Source: Indibacter alkaliphilus LW1 (GTDB lineage Bacteria; Bacteroidota; Bacteroidia; Cytophagales; Cyclobacteriaceae). From it: a DNA stretch of 64,000 bases. The position numbers and the translations under genes are program-made. The stretch covers positions 62,001-126,000 of the forward strand of contig NZ_ALWO02000033.1 of assembly GCF_000295935.2 (NCBI RefSeq), written 5' to 3'. Positions within the stretch are counted from its first letter, which is position 1; the number at the start of each line of letters is the position of its first letter. The notes under the pieces are model-generated. The model saw only the letters and a program-made list of their open reading frames with translations. It was not told the DNA's origin and searched no databases. Below are positions 1 to 9,626 of the stretch, in pieces.

Positions 1-23
1 CAACTCAACTAAATAAACCCAAT

Positions 24-1301
24 ATGGCTTACATTGAACCGGCTCCGATCAAGGACAGAGAAAATCCACTGGAGTCAATGATGGAAAGATTTAACCTTGC
101 AGCCGAAAAACTGGGCCTTTCTGATGAGGTCTACAACGTATTAAAAAACCCTGCCAAACAAGTAATTGTCTCCATTCCGGTGACCATGGACAGTGGAAAA
201 ATCGAGGTATTTGAAGGAATACGCGTAATCCACTCCAACATCCTTGGCCCGGCAAAGGGAGGAATCCGTTTTGCACCTGATGTTCACCTCGATGAGGTAA
301 AAGCATTAGCTGCCTGGATGACTTGGAAGTGTGCCGTCGTGGATATACCTTATGGCGGAGGCAAAGGAGGTGTGCGTTGTAATCCAAGAGAAATGTCTGC
401 GGGTGAAATCGAAAGATTGATGCGCGGCTATACCAAAGCCATGTTGGATGTTTTTGGTCCTGATAAAGATATTCCTGCTCCTGATATGGGAACCGGACCA
501 AGAGAAATGGCCTGGTTGATGGACGAATATTCCAGAGCCAAAGGAACTACTATCAATGCGGTTGTGACCGGCAAACCTCTTGTCTTGGGTGGTTCACTGG
601 GAAGAACTGAAGCTACTGGCAGAGGGGTGATGGTTACTGCTTTAGCTGCTATGCAAAAACTGAAAATCAATCCTTTTCAAGCAACATGCGCTGTACAGGG
701 TTTTGGAAATGTAGGATCTTGGGCTGCACATCTTCTGGAAGAAAGAGGTCTGAAAATAGTAGCTATATCCGATATTTCGGGTGCCTATCACAATGAAAAC
801 GGCATCAATATCCAAGAAGCTATATCCTATAGGGACAGCAACAAAGGGACGCTTGAAGGTTTCAATGGTGCCGAGAAGCTGTCTGATCCAATGGAGCTTT
901 TGGAACTGGACGTGGATGTGCTTGTTCCTGCTGCAGTAGAAGATGTGATCACCGTCAAAAATGTTGAAAAGATAAAAGCAAAGCTGATCGTAGAAGGGGC
1001 CAACGGACCAACATCAGCCAAAGCTGATGCTATCATCAATGAAAAAGGCATCATGGCTGTACCAGACATTCTTGCCAATGCAGGCGGAGTGACCGTGTCC
1101 TATTTTGAGTGGGTTCAAAACAGGTTGGGTTACAAGTGGACCGCAGAAAGGGTCAACAGGAGATCTGATAGAATCCTTAAAGATGCCTTTGACCATGTCT
1201 ATGAGGCCTCTCAGAAATACAACGTGCCCATGAGAATAGCCGCCTATATCGTGGCAATAGACAAAGTAGCCAAGACTTACACCTTCAGAGGAGGTTTCTA
1301 A
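24..1301 (+). CDS. gdhA: Glu/Leu/Phe/Val family dehydrogenase (glutamate dehydrogenase)
   Basis: This 425-residue cytoplasmic enzyme should reversibly deaminate L-glutamate to 2-oxoglutarate with NAD(P). The family motif GGGKGG is at about 111-116 and carries a conserved substrate-site lysine. PAPDMGTG at about 151-158 carries the catalytic aspartate. The Rossmann dinucleotide motif GFGNVG is at about 226-231. The length is that of the hexameric bacterial enzymes. The ATG at 24 gives a normal N terminus. Leucine dehydrogenases share the fold, but the length and motif set favour glutamate. The gene stands alone, with psd following on the same strand after 76 bases. Confidence 0.92.
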   Translation: MAYIEPAPIKDRENPLESMMERFNLAAEKLGLSDEVYNVLKNPAKQVIVSIPVTMDSGKIEVFEGIRVIHSNILGPAKGGIRFAPDVHLDEVKALAAWMTWKCAVVDIPYGGGKGGVRCNPREMSAGEIERLMRGYTKAMLDVFGPDKDIPAPDMGTGPREMAWLMDEYSRAKGTTINAVVTGKPLVLGGSLGRTEATGRGVMVTALAAMQKLKINPFQATCAVQGFGNVGSWAAHLLEERGLKIVAISDISGAYHNENGINIQEAISYRDSNKGTLEGFNGAEKLSDPMELLELDVDVLVPAAVEDVITVKNVEKIKAKLIVEGANGPTSAKADAIINEKGIMAVPDILANAGGVTVSYFEWVQNRLGYKWTAERVNRRSDRILKDAFDHVYEASQKYNVPMRIAAYIVAIDKVAKTYTFRGGF

Positions 1302-1323
1302 ATTTCAGAAAACTATTCTTTAC

Positions 1324-1331
1324 TATATTTG
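1324..1331 (+). promoter_or_regulatory. Candidate -7 box upstream of psd
   Basis: TATATTTG matches the Bacteroidota -7 consensus TAnnTTTG. No clean TTTG -33 element is seen at the usual spacing. It is followed at 1331-1361 by an imperfect inverted repeat (GGGGTGTG ... CACACCCC) that would fold in the short 5' leader. Confidence 0.35.
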
Positions 1332-1377
1332 GGGTGTGGGAGACAAAAACTTTCACACCCCTTTTAAATTCACAGCT

Positions 1378-2043
1378 ATGACAATACACAGAGAAGGACG
1401 CCAACTATTATTTTGGCTATTATTGATACTTACTGGTCTTAATTATGCCTTGTATTACTTTTTCCCTGGTCATGAAACCATGCTCAACTTGGTCTTGTTG
1501 GCATCGATCGTTTTATACCTGATTATTCTTCAGTTTTTCAGAAACCCAATCATCAAATTACCCAATCAAGAGGGATTGGTGTATGCTCCGGCAGATGGAA
1601 AGGTCGTGGTGATAGAAGAAACTGAGGAAACCGAATATTTGAATGAAAAAAGAAAACAGATTTCTATCTTCATGTCTCCGATCAATGTTCATGTCAACCG
1701 CTCCCCTGTGGCAGGCATTGTAGAGTATTTCAAATACCACCCTGGAAAGTATCTGGTAGCCTGGCATCCAAAATCGAGCTTTGAAAATGAGAGAACCACC
1801 ATGGTCATCAAACAGCCCAATGGTACTAAGATTCTGGTAAGGCAGATTGCAGGCGCCTTGGCCAGAAGGATTAAATGGTATGTAGACAAAGGTAGTCCTT
1901 TGGCCCAAGGAGGTGAATTTGGTTTTATCAAGTTCGGATCAAGGGTTGATGTTTTCTTGCCTTTGGATGCGGAGGTTTTGGTCAATATCGATGAAAAAAC
2001 CAAAGGAGGAAGAACTCCTATAGCCAAGCTAAATCAAGCATAA
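1378..2043 (+). CDS. psd: Phosphatidylserine decarboxylase, short bacterial type
   Basis: This enzyme makes phosphatidylethanolamine from phosphatidylserine at the inner membrane. The 221-residue protein has hydrophobic segments at about 10-50, then a beta-rich catalytic part with the typical APADGKV stretch at about 70-76. The Gly-Ser self-cleavage site is in KFGSRVD (GS at about 187-188), where Ser becomes the pyruvoyl group. I chose the ATG at 1378 because MTIHREGR resembles family N termini. An in-frame GTG at 1336 would add 14 residues encoded inside an inverted repeat, which is unlikely. Confidence 0.9.
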   Translation: MTIHREGRQLLFWLLLILTGLNYALYYFFPGHETMLNLVLLASIVLYLIILQFFRNPIIKLPNQEGLVYAPADGKVVVIEETEETEYLNEKRKQISIFMSPINVHVNRSPVAGIVEYFKYHPGKYLVAWHPKSSFENERTTMVIKQPNGTKILVRQIAGALARRIKWYVDKGSPLAQGGEFGFIKFGSRVDVFLPLDAEVLVNIDEKTKGGRTPIAKLNQA

Positions 2044-2075
2044 GTTTTTGCTTTTTTCAAATAGATTCAAATCAA

Positions 2076-2103
2076 AAAAGCTGGGGCTTATCTCCCAGCT
2101 TTT
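2076..2103. terminator. Bidirectional terminator between psd and the 155-aa gene
   Basis: A 10-bp stem, AAAAGCTGGG paired with CCCAGCTTTT, encloses an 8-nt loop and has A/T runs on both sides. It lies just after psd and overlaps the last codons of the convergent minus-strand gene, so it can serve both. Confidence 0.75.
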
Positions 2104-2555
2104 ACTTTTTTATAATACATAAAACCCAAAACTGCGGTGCTCAAAAAGAAAAGAAAAGTAGTCCATTCGTAAGTACGTTTATCCGAACCTTTTTCTTTGA
2201 TAGCTTCATCCTTTTCCTGCAAAGCCCTTTTCAAGACCCCGATTTCCCTTTCCTGCTTTTGGGAAATAAATTTGTAATCGTTCTTCTCGTAGGTGATTTC
2301 TGATTTTTCAATCTCACTGAGCATTTTAAGCTCATCCATGATCTGATTGTCCTTATGAATAATGCGCTGCATCCACTCGTTAGTTTCAATCATATCCTTT
2401 TTGGTGCGGTTACCAAAAATTCCGCTTTTTTTACTTTCGGAGGCTTTCCACTCTTTATGCATCCTGTCTCTGTCATCCAACATTTTTTCCAATTTGGCTT
2501 GAGAAAATCCGAATAATGGTTGGAAGCAAAGTATAATCAAGAACAAATTTCGCAT
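2088..2555 (-). CDS. Secreted/membrane coiled-coil protein of unknown function
   Basis: I do not recognise a family. The protein has 155 residues when started at MRNLFLII. It has an N-terminal signal peptide (hydrophobic core, then FGFSQA as a likely cleavage region), a charged helical middle that looks like coiled coil, and one C-terminal transmembrane helix followed by the basic tail KKVKAGR. The frame stays open upstream to 2711, but that part has no protein-like character and would run into the neighbour at 2620-2994. The architecture suggests an envelope protein anchored in the inner membrane with a periplasmic helical rod. Confidence 0.6.
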   Translation of the reverse strand: MRNLFLIILCFQPLFGFSQAKLEKMLDDRDRMHKEWKASESKKSGIFGNRTKKDMIETNEWMQRIIHKDNQIMDELKMLSEIEKSEITYEKNDYKFISQKQEREIGVLKRALQEKDEAIKEKGSDKRTYEWTTFLFFLSTAVLGFMYYKKVKAGR

Positions 2556-2619
2556 AACTCTAAATACCAGTTTTAGGAACTGCTCATCCAAATAATATGC
2601 CGAATAGGGAAATGAAATG

Positions 2620-2994
2620 CTACAATCTGTATTTCTTTTTTCGCTTTTGCTTGAATCCGCCTTTTCTTCTTTTGTTGTTGGTATAAAAATTATATAAAAA
2701 ATTGATTGCAAAAACAGTGATGGTTAGGGATACAAACATATCGGGCAACATCATCTTAATTCCCAAAAGGATCAATAAGGAGGCAATCATGCCACTTTTA
2801 AAAGTAGTGTGGCTTTCGGGATAAACCCTACTGATTAAGTATAAACTCAGTCCTTCCAATATTACCATCAAAATAATCAATGCGCTCAGCATTTCAGGGA
2901 CTGTTGGTTCATTGGACCAGACCACCCAGGCAAGTCCTGCAATGACTATTATCAGACTGGCAGATTGGACGGAGGTATTGATTTTCTCTCTCAT
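2620..2994 (-). CDS. Small polytopic membrane protein, unknown function
   Basis: This 124-residue protein has four predicted hydrophobic helices (about 10-27, 34-54, 66-84 and 86-102) and a very basic C-terminal tail rich in Lys and Arg, which by the positive-inside rule should be cytoplasmic. No catalytic motif is visible. It lies 64 bases upstream of the 155-aa coiled-coil gene on the same strand, and the two may be co-transcribed. Function unknown. Confidence 0.6.
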   Translation of the reverse strand: MREKINTSVQSASLIIVIAGLAWVVWSNEPTVPEMLSALIILMVILEGLSLYLISRVYPESHTTFKSGMIASLLILLGIKMMLPDMFVSLTITVFAINFLYNFYTNNKRRKGGFKQKRKKKYRL

Positions 2995-3080
2995 TTACGG
3001 ACTATTAGGGTGCTATCAGGAATTAAGATAGATAATTTGTCCCGAATGACAAAAACACACCAATCAATATCAAAAAAGAA

Positions 3081-3103
3081 AATCCCCCGAGCTTCGGAGG
3101 ATT
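3081..3103 (-). terminator. Terminator of the S9 peptidase gene
   Basis: A hairpin with a 10-bp stem, one C/A mismatch and a 3-nt loop sits just past the minus-strand stop at 3110. Read on the minus strand it is followed by a T-rich run, as expected of an intrinsic terminator. Confidence 0.7.
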
Positions 3104-3109
3104 AATCTT

Positions 3110-5290
3110 TTACAATTTTCTTTTGATAAAATCTGTCATCAGCGAATACAAATGCCAAGTAGTATTCCCACCATAAATGCCATGGTTTCTGTTAGGGTAA
3201 AACATGGTTTCGAATTGTTTGTCGGCCTTGATCAAAGCATCCGCCAAGTCCACTGCATTCTGGAAATGCACATTGTCATCTCCTGTCCCATGAATCAACA
3301 TCAGATTTCCCTTGAGCTTGTTGACATGGGTAATAGGGCTATTGTCATCATAGCCGGCAGCATTGACCTGAGGAGTCTGAAGATAACGCTCTGTATAAAT
3401 GGTATCATAATACCTCCAGGTAGTGACTGGAGCCACCGCAATTGCTGTCTTGAAAACATCACTGCCTACCATCAGCCCCAAAGAAGACATATATCCTCCG
3501 TAAGACCATCCCCAGATTCCTATTCTCGAAGAATCTACGTAGGGTAAAGTCGCCAGGTATTTGGCTCCTGCAATCTGATCCTCAACTTCGTATTTGCCTA
3601 AATTGGCATAGGTCATATGCTTAAAATCCTTACCGCGCGCTCCAGTTCCTCTATTATCAACAGATACTATCAAATATCCCTCTTGCGCCAAGTGCTGATG
3701 CCAGAAATCCCTGGATCCTCCCCAGGAGTTGGTTACTGTCTGCGAGCCCGGCCCCCCATATACATACATCAATACAGGGTATTTTTTGGACTCCTCAAAA
3801 TTTTCCGGCTTTAGGATATACCCGTTGAGGCTTGTTCCATCCACTGTTTCAAATTGAAAAAATTCCTTTTTGCCTATGGCGTATTTATTTACATTTTCCC
3901 TGAGCACCTGATTGTCCTCCAAGACTTTTACCTCTTTGCCGGAAGCCTCGTGGAGAGTTACTTTCAGGGGAGTCTCAGCATTGGTGAAATCCGCTATATA
4001 GTACTTTTTATCCTTGGACATATTGATTCTATAGGTACCATTATTTCCCGCAAGAATTTTTTTACCCTTTCCATCGAGACCGATTACATAGAAATTTCTT
4101 TCCAAAGGAGACTTTTCAGTAGAGATGTAATAAAGCTTTTTAGCCTTTTCATCCACCGCCACCAAATTCGTCACTTCCCAATTACCTTTGGTGATTTGAC
4201 GGATCAATTTCCCGTCATTTCCATGATGGTAAACATGCTTGAACCCATCCTGTTCAGATGTTCTGATAAAGCCACTTCCATCTTCCAAGAACCTTAAGTC
4301 ATCATTGTAATTGAGGTCTACGTAAGTATCCGATTTCTCCTGAAGCACCAGTTGACTTTCTCCGGAAGTGGAATTGGAATAAAAAAGGTCCAACTGATTT
4401 TGCAATCTGTTCAGCCTGATATAGGCCAACTTATCTGAATTCCCTGTCCAGTAAATCCTTGGCAAGTAGATATCTTCATCATCACCTGCATCTACCTTAA
4501 CAGTATTTCCATTATTCAAATCATGGATGTGTATGGATACCAGCGCATTTTTCTCACCTGCTTTAGGATATTTGAATTTATAATCTTCCGGGTAAAGCTT
4601 GCCCCAGGTCTGCATGTTGAATTCGGGAACCTCTGATTCATCAAACCGGATAAAAGCTAACTTACTTCCGTCAGGGGACCATTCAAAAGCACGGGACATA
4701 CTAAATTCTTCTTCATATACCCAATCAGCAGCACCATTAATAATTTTATTCCATTCCCCATCTTGAGTGATACGCTTTACCTGATTATCCGAAAGGTTGA
4801 CATAATACAGGTCATTGTCCTTGACAAAAGCCACTTTATCATTGTCAGGAGAAAGGGTAGCATACATGATTTTTTCCCCGTCCATTAATTTCTGTGCCTG
4901 ACTGGTTTGAATATCTATCACATGAAAAATACCTTTACTGGACCTTCTGTAAATGCTTTCTACTTCTGACGCAATTAGGGCTTTGGTTTCGTCGGGATTG
5001 AAGGCATAACTACTGAAATTGATCCCCAATGCACCGCCATCTATCAATACAGCCTCCTCATCACCTGTAGCTACATTGACCTTGACTACTTTGGGACCGG
5101 TAACATCCCTTCTCAAAGAACTGTAGTACTTACCATCCCGCATCCAATTGATGCCGTAGACCGCTTTTTGTGAAAAAACATCCGATTTGAACACATCTTC
5201 GAGTGTCACATGTTTTTTTATCTGGGAAAAGGCATCTCCCGCTGAGAGCAACAAGATCATCGCAATTGCCGCAAACCTAATTTGATTCAT
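3110..5290 (-). CDS. Dipeptidyl-peptidase IV type S9 serine peptidase
   Basis: This 726-residue exported peptidase should release N-terminal dipeptides, mainly X-Pro. A signal peptide (about 1-22) is followed by a DPP4-type beta-propeller. The motif DWVYEEEF holds the glutamates that bind the substrate amino terminus. The alpha/beta-hydrolase domain has the nucleophile in GWSYGG (Ser at about 596), Asp in GTGDDNVHF (about 671) and His in NRNHG (about 703), so the triad is complete. The ATG at 5288-5290 gives a good signal sequence. The gene is monocistronic, with a terminator at its 3' end, and is divergent from ddl. Confidence 0.93.
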   Translation of the reverse strand: MNQIRFAAIAMILLLSAGDAFSQIKKHVTLEDVFKSDVFSQKAVYGINWMRDGKYYSSLRRDVTGPKVVKVNVATGDEEAVLIDGGALGINFSSYAFNPDETKALIASEVESIYRRSSKGIFHVIDIQTSQAQKLMDGEKIMYATLSPDNDKVAFVKDNDLYYVNLSDNQVKRITQDGEWNKIINGAADWVYEEEFSMSRAFEWSPDGSKLAFIRFDESEVPEFNMQTWGKLYPEDYKFKYPKAGEKNALVSIHIHDLNNGNTVKVDAGDDEDIYLPRIYWTGNSDKLAYIRLNRLQNQLDLFYSNSTSGESQLVLQEKSDTYVDLNYNDDLRFLEDGSGFIRTSEQDGFKHVYHHGNDGKLIRQITKGNWEVTNLVAVDEKAKKLYYISTEKSPLERNFYVIGLDGKGKKILAGNNGTYRINMSKDKKYYIADFTNAETPLKVTLHEASGKEVKVLEDNQVLRENVNKYAIGKKEFFQFETVDGTSLNGYILKPENFEESKKYPVLMYVYGGPGSQTVTNSWGGSRDFWHQHLAQEGYLIVSVDNRGTGARGKDFKHMTYANLGKYEVEDQIAGAKYLATLPYVDSSRIGIWGWSYGGYMSSLGLMVGSDVFKTAIAVAPVTTWRYYDTIYTERYLQTPQVNAAGYDDNSPITHVNKLKGNLMLIHGTGDDNVHFQNAVDLADALIKADKQFETMFYPNRNHGIYGGNTTWHLYSLMTDFIKRKL

Positions 5291-5460
5291 ATTATTTGAG
5301 TTTTATTCTAAAAGGCTAAGATATAGAAATTGGTCAAAAGCCAAATGCCGGCTTTTGATGAATGGAGGTTTTGACGATGGAAATTTATTTTTTAAAAATT
5401 AATTTATTTTTTCAGTGCTGATAGGAAAAACAGCTATTTTCGAACCAAGAAGTCAATACC

Positions 5461-6447
5461 ATGAAGAAAAAAATAGCCCTAATCACAGGTGGTTATACAG
5501 GAGAGCATGTAGTATCTCTTAAAAGTGCCGCAGTGGTAGAAAAAACCATAGACACTAGCCTATATGATGTTTTCAAAATCCTCATTTACCCCAATGACTG
5601 GCATTTCTTAAGTCCAGAAGGGGGCAAAATCCCTGTTGACCTGAATGACTTTTCGATTCTGGTAAATGATCAAAAGATTACTTTTGACGGAGTATTCAAC
5701 ATATTGCACGGATCCCCAGGTGAAGACGGAAAGCTCGCAGGCTACTTTGACATGCTCGGTTTGCCTTATACAACCTGTGATGCATTGACTTCGGCCATCA
5801 CCATGAACAAAGGATACACCAAATCCATAGTAAAAGATATCGATGAACTGTATGTGGCACGTTCCCTGCAGCTCTTCAAAAACTCTGAAGAAAACAGGGA
5901 AAAAATTCTGAAAGACCTCCGTCTGCCCTTATTTATCAAACCCAATAGTGGTGGCAGCAGCATTGGGATGAGTAAGGTGAAAGATCCAAATGAACTTAAA
6001 GATGCCCTGGACAAAGCCTTCGCCGAAGACAAACAGGTATTGGTAGAAGAATTTGTTTCTGGAAGGGAATTTAGTATTGGAGTATATGCTGCGAAAGGAA
6101 AAACCACAGTCCTTCCGGCCACAGAGATTGTGAGTAGCAAGGAGTTTTTTGATTTTGAGGCCAAATACTCTCCAGGTGTCACCGAAGAAATCACTCCGGG
6201 CAGGATGAGCGAAGAAGAAGTGTCTCGTGTAAACCGGATCATTGAACAGGTATATAGTCGTCTCAATTGCAAAGGTGCCGTGAGGATAGATTATTTTCTG
6301 GAGCATGAAACAGGCAAATTCTATTTTATAGAAATCAACACGGTCCCCGGTCAAACCGAAACCAGCTTGATTTCACAACAGGTCAGGGCCATTGGTATGG
6401 AAGTAAGGGACTTTTACAATGAGTTGATTGAGGAGATGTTTATTTAG
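5461..6447 (+). CDS. ddl: D-alanine--D-alanine ligase
   Basis: This cytoplasmic ligase makes the D-Ala-D-Ala dipeptide for peptidoglycan precursors, using ATP. It has 328 residues, the usual length. The ATP-grasp features are visible: the N-terminal GGYTGEHVVSLKS region (substrate loop), HGSPGEDG (about 81-88), KPNSGGSSIGM in the omega-loop region, and the metal-binding C-terminal FIEINTVPGQT. The start ATG at 5461 is preceded by an A/T-rich divergent promoter region shared with the S9 peptidase gene. Confidence 0.94.
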   Translation: MKKKIALITGGYTGEHVVSLKSAAVVEKTIDTSLYDVFKILIYPNDWHFLSPEGGKIPVDLNDFSILVNDQKITFDGVFNILHGSPGEDGKLAGYFDMLGLPYTTCDALTSAITMNKGYTKSIVKDIDELYVARSLQLFKNSEENREKILKDLRLPLFIKPNSGGSSIGMSKVKDPNELKDALDKAFAEDKQVLVEEFVSGREFSIGVYAAKGKTTVLPATEIVSSKEFFDFEAKYSPGVTEEITPGRMSEEEVSRVNRIIEQVYSRLNCKGAVRIDYFLEHETGKFYFIEINTVPGQTETSLISQQVRAIGMEVRDFYNELIEEMFI

Positions 6448-6527
6448 AAAAAATTCTCCTTATTGGGTACAGGGATACCCAGATTCATTCAATTAAAGAG
6501 CTTTGAATAATAAGATTCTAGAAAAGG

Positions 6528-7001
6528 CTAATGCGGAGTGAACAAAATAAAATTATCACCTTTATAATATAATTTTAACCCTATTGATGTCAGTTGATAA
6601 CGGTAAACATGATTCATCCTATCAAAATAATGGGGATCAAAAGTCTCCAGGGCCTCGGTTCCGACTACAAAATTTTCAATTACAATTGCTCCTTGCTCAG
6701 AATCAGTCAGTGAATAAATTCCGAAAACAATATTTGGGCAAGTACGTCCCTCAATTTCTCCTCCTTCCAGAATCGACAACCTATAAACACAATTCTCAGT
6801 AGTAATAATTGGCAATTGCAAGCGGTTGTTTCCATCGTTACCATAACCTATTAATCCCCATTCTATTTCAGTTAATGATAAAAAGGTATAGGAAGGGTCT
6901 GTTTCTAGATCCTTGATCAAGATTTCATCATCCGCAATCCCTTGACATGAAATAGCAGCCAAACAAATTAATAAAACCAGTGAAATCAGAAAAGGCTTCA
7001 T
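6528..7001 (-). CDS. Predicted lipoprotein, unknown function
   Basis: This 157-residue protein has a lipoprotein signal ending in AAISC (lipid-modified Cys at about 19). The mature part contains two further cysteines, in ENCVY and GRTCPN, which could form a disulfide. The sequence is beta-rich and I do not recognise a domain. It is likely an outer- or inner-membrane lipoprotein facing the periplasm. It sits alone between convergent ddl and the 3' end of the metK region. Function unknown. Confidence 0.6.
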   Translation of the reverse strand: MKPFLISLVLLICLAAISCQGIADDEILIKDLETDPSYTFLSLTEIEWGLIGYGNDGNNRLQLPIITTENCVYRLSILEGGEIEGRTCPNIVFGIYSLTDSEQGAIVIENFVVGTEALETFDPHYFDRMNHVYRYQLTSIGLKLYYKGDNFILFTPH

Positions 7002-7123
7002 AGAATTACTGTAAAAGTAGAATAATTGGGAATTCGATTGAATTTAAAAAAAATCTTAGGTAAAACCAATTATCACTTCTCAATTGACGCTCCTTCAAGA
7101 ACAATTCTACTAAAAAGTAACTC

Positions 7124-7155
7124 CAAAAAAAGGTCGACTTCTTCGAAATCGACCT
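7124..7155 (-). terminator. Terminator of metK
   Basis: AGGTCGA (7131-7137) pairs with TCGACCT (7149-7155). On the minus strand the stem is followed by a run of T residues. It lies 27 bases past the metK stop. Confidence 0.75.
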
Positions 7156-7181
7156 CTTTCATCATTTTATTTTCTTGGCTC

Positions 7182-8435
7182 TTAAAGCCCAAAAGCCTTT
7201 TTCACCTTATCCACATAATCCAGTTTTTCCCAGGTAAATAGCTCTACATCAAATGTGAGGGATCTTCCGTCAGGTGTAGTGAAGGTTTTGGTGACTACTT
7301 CATTTTCTCTTCCCATGTGCCCATAGGCAGCTGTTTCTTCATAAATCGGGTTTCTGAGTTTCAGCCTTTGTTCGATGGCATAAGGCCTCATGTCAAACAG
7401 CTCTTCGATTTTTTTGGCGATCTCTCCATCGCTCAAATTGACTTTGGCAGTGCCATAAGTATTGATATAGATTCCCATTGGTTTGGCTACGCCAATGGCA
7501 TAAGAAACCTGTACCAAAATCTCATCTGCCACACCGGCTGCAACCATGTTTTTGGCAATATGCCTTGTGGCATATGCAGCAGAGCGGTCTACTTTTGACG
7601 GATCTTTTCCGGAAAATGCTCCCCCACCATGTGCTCCTTTTCCACCGTAAGTGTCCACGATGATTTTTCTGCCTGTCAATCCTGTATCTCCATGAGGCCC
7701 GCCGATGACAAACTTCCCGGTAGGGTTGATGTGATAGGTAATTTGATCGGTAAACAATTTTTGTATCTCAGGCTTCAGTTGGGCTTTCACCCTAGGGATC
7801 AGGATACTGATAATGTCTTCTTTGATCTTGGCCAGCATAGTGGACTCATCATCAAAGTCATCATGCTGCGTAGACACCACTATGGCATCAATACGCTGAG
7901 GCACGTTATCATCAGAATATTCTATGGTGACCTGAGCCTTGGAATCTGGTCTCAAGTATTTGATTTCACTATCTTCTCTCCTTAATGCTGCCAGCTCTTT
8001 CAATATCCTATGGGAAAGATCAAGAGCCAAAGGCATATAATTCTCTGTTTCCTTGGTCGCATAGCCAAACATCATCCCCTGATCTCCTGCACCTTGCTCT
8101 TCCGGATGACTCCTGTCCACTCCTTGGTTGATGTCGGGAGACTGTTCGTGAATAGCTGATAAAACGCCGCAAGAATTACCATCAAACATGTATTCCCCTC
8201 TCGTGTAACCAATCTTATTGATGACGTTTCTAGCAATTTGCTGCACATCCAAATAGGTGTCAGAGTTCACTTCACCGGCCAATATCACCTGGCCTGTTGT
8301 CACTAAAGTTTCACAAGCTACTTTAGATCTCGGGTCAAAAGCTAAAAAATTATCGATCAGAGCATCTGAAATCTGATCGGCGATTTTATCAGGATGTCCT
8401 TCAGAGACTGACTCTGAAGTAAATAAATATGGCAT
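7182..8435 (-). CDS. metK: S-adenosylmethionine synthase
   Basis: This enzyme makes S-adenosylmethionine from methionine and ATP. The 417-residue protein begins [17 protein letters not shown], which contains the family's methionine/ATP-binding motif. It also has [12 protein letters not shown] (signature 1) and [16 protein letters not shown] (the glycine-rich signature 2 and P-loop-like region), and is of normal length. It is monocistronic with its own terminator. No SAM-riboswitch-like structure was recognised in the roughly 140-base upstream gap. Confidence 0.96.
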   Translation of the reverse strand: MPYLFTSESVSEGHPDKIADQISDALIDNFLAFDPRSKVACETLVTTGQVILAGEVNSDTYLDVQQIARNVINKIGYTRGEYMFDGNSCGVLSAIHEQSPDINQGVDRSHPEEQGAGDQGMMFGYATKETENYMPLALDLSHRILKELAALRREDSEIKYLRPDSKAQVTIEYSDDNVPQRIDAIVVSTQHDDFDDESTMLAKIKEDIISILIPRVKAQLKPEIQKLFTDQITYHINPTGKFVIGGPHGDTGLTGRKIIVDTYGGKGAHGGGAFSGKDPSKVDRSAAYATRHIAKNMVAAGVADEILVQVSYAIGVAKPMGIYINTYGTAKVNLSDGEIAKKIEELFDMRPYAIEQRLKLRNPIYEETAAYGHMGRENEVVTKTFTTPDGRSLTFDVELFTWEKLDYVDKVKKAFGL

Positions 8436-8575
8436 ATAATGTAAATGTTTAATGCGTTTTTAACAGGCCGTAAAATTAAGATTTCACTTCGAAATAAAAA
8501 ATCATATCCTGAACTCCATTCCGGACTTGGCTACCTTTCCAAAGCAGATCATTCAAGTGAGTAAATTGAAAATAA

Positions 8576-9613
8576 TCAATTGACCTTAAAAGAAATTCTT
8601 CTTCCTTCCCTATTGCTCAAAAAGGCAGCCTCTATGATCTCCAATACAGTAATAGCCTCTTCAATTTTAACCCTAAGTGTATGTTTCTTTAGAATGGCAT
8701 CGGCAATATTCTGGTAAAAGAGTCTGTAGTCTCCACGTTCTGTTTCATAAGTCATGTAGGTGTTTTCGAGGTGAAGTTCTCCCCAAGCTTCAGCATCTTC
8801 CAAGCCCCAGTTGAGCCCTTCAGGAAGTTCTCCTGCTTTAAAAGCTTTTTCCTGTACATCCAGTCCATATTTGATGTAGGTGCCTTTTTCTCCCAAAACC
8901 AAAAATTTTGGCACTGGAGCCTTGGACAAAACACTGGCCGTTAACCTGGCTTTAATCCCACCAAACATCAAAGTGATATCAAAAAAATCATCAGCGATAG
9001 CACCAGTCCGCTGTTTGAAAATCTCAGCATATATCCAGTCAGGCTTTCCAAAGAGCATGACCGCTTGATCTATCAAATGAGTACCTAAATCATAGGTAAT
9101 CCCATTTCCAGGGACATCCTTTTCTCTCCAATTTTCAGCTAATTGTGGTCTAAATCTGTCAAAATGGGACTCAAAGTGAACAATTCTTCCCAAAATACCT
9201 TCTGCAAGGATTTTTTGAATGGTACGGATATCCCCATCCCAACGACGATTTTGAAATACAGACAAAATAAGACCTTTCGCCTCAGCAATACGCTTTAATT
9301 CTTTGGCTTCATCCGAGTGTATGGTAACAGGCTTGTCCACTACAACATGCTTACCTGCTTCCAAAGCCATTTTTGCTTGAGGATAATGAAATTCATTGGG
9401 CGTCACTATGACAATAAGATCCGCTGCATCAGCCTCCAGCAAATCTTCCAGACTTCTGAAAATATTGATACTAGGATATTTCTCTTTAGATTTTTCTTGT
9501 CGGCGCTCAACAACAGCTACCAATTCAAGATCAGGACAAACCGTGATCAATGGTGCATGCATCTTTTCCCCTACCGAGCCATAGCCTATTAGAGCAGTTC
9601 TTATTTTTTGCAT
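8576..9613 (-). CDS. Gfo/Idh/MocA family oxidoreductase
   Basis: This 345-residue NAD(P)-dependent sugar or cyclitol oxidoreductase is probably cytosolic. The start MQKIRTALIGYGSVG puts the Rossmann motif GYGSVG right at the N terminus. The family motif with the catalytic lysine is visible as VVDKPVT (about 95-101). The C-terminal GFO_IDH_MocA_C part is present. I chose the ATG at 9611-9613. Earlier in-frame starts up to 9664 would overlap the FKBP gene, while this start leaves 13 bases after the FKBP stop. The substrate cannot be told from sequence. Confidence 0.88.
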   Translation of the reverse strand: MQKIRTALIGYGSVGEKMHAPLITVCPDLELVAVVERRQEKSKEKYPSINIFRSLEDLLEADAADLIVIVTPNEFHYPQAKMALEAGKHVVVDKPVTIHSDEAKELKRIAEAKGLILSVFQNRRWDGDIRTIQKILAEGILGRIVHFESHFDRFRPQLAENWREKDVPGNGITYDLGTHLIDQAVMLFGKPDWIYAEIFKQRTGAIADDFFDITLMFGGIKARLTASVLSKAPVPKFLVLGEKGTYIKYGLDVQEKAFKAGELPEGLNWGLEDAEAWGELHLENTYMTYETERGDYRLFYQNIADAILKKHTLRVKIEEAITVLEIIEAAFLSNREGRRISFKVN

Positions 9614-9626
9614 TTCATCTGAATTT

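Noticed and set aside
3152-3547. A long plus-strand open frame opposite the S9 peptidase
   Set aside because: It is antisense to a well-supported peptidase with a complete catalytic triad and has no features of its own.
8436-8575. A SAM riboswitch upstream of metK
   Set aside because: No SAM-I or SAM-II consensus pairing is visible in the short A/T-rich gap.
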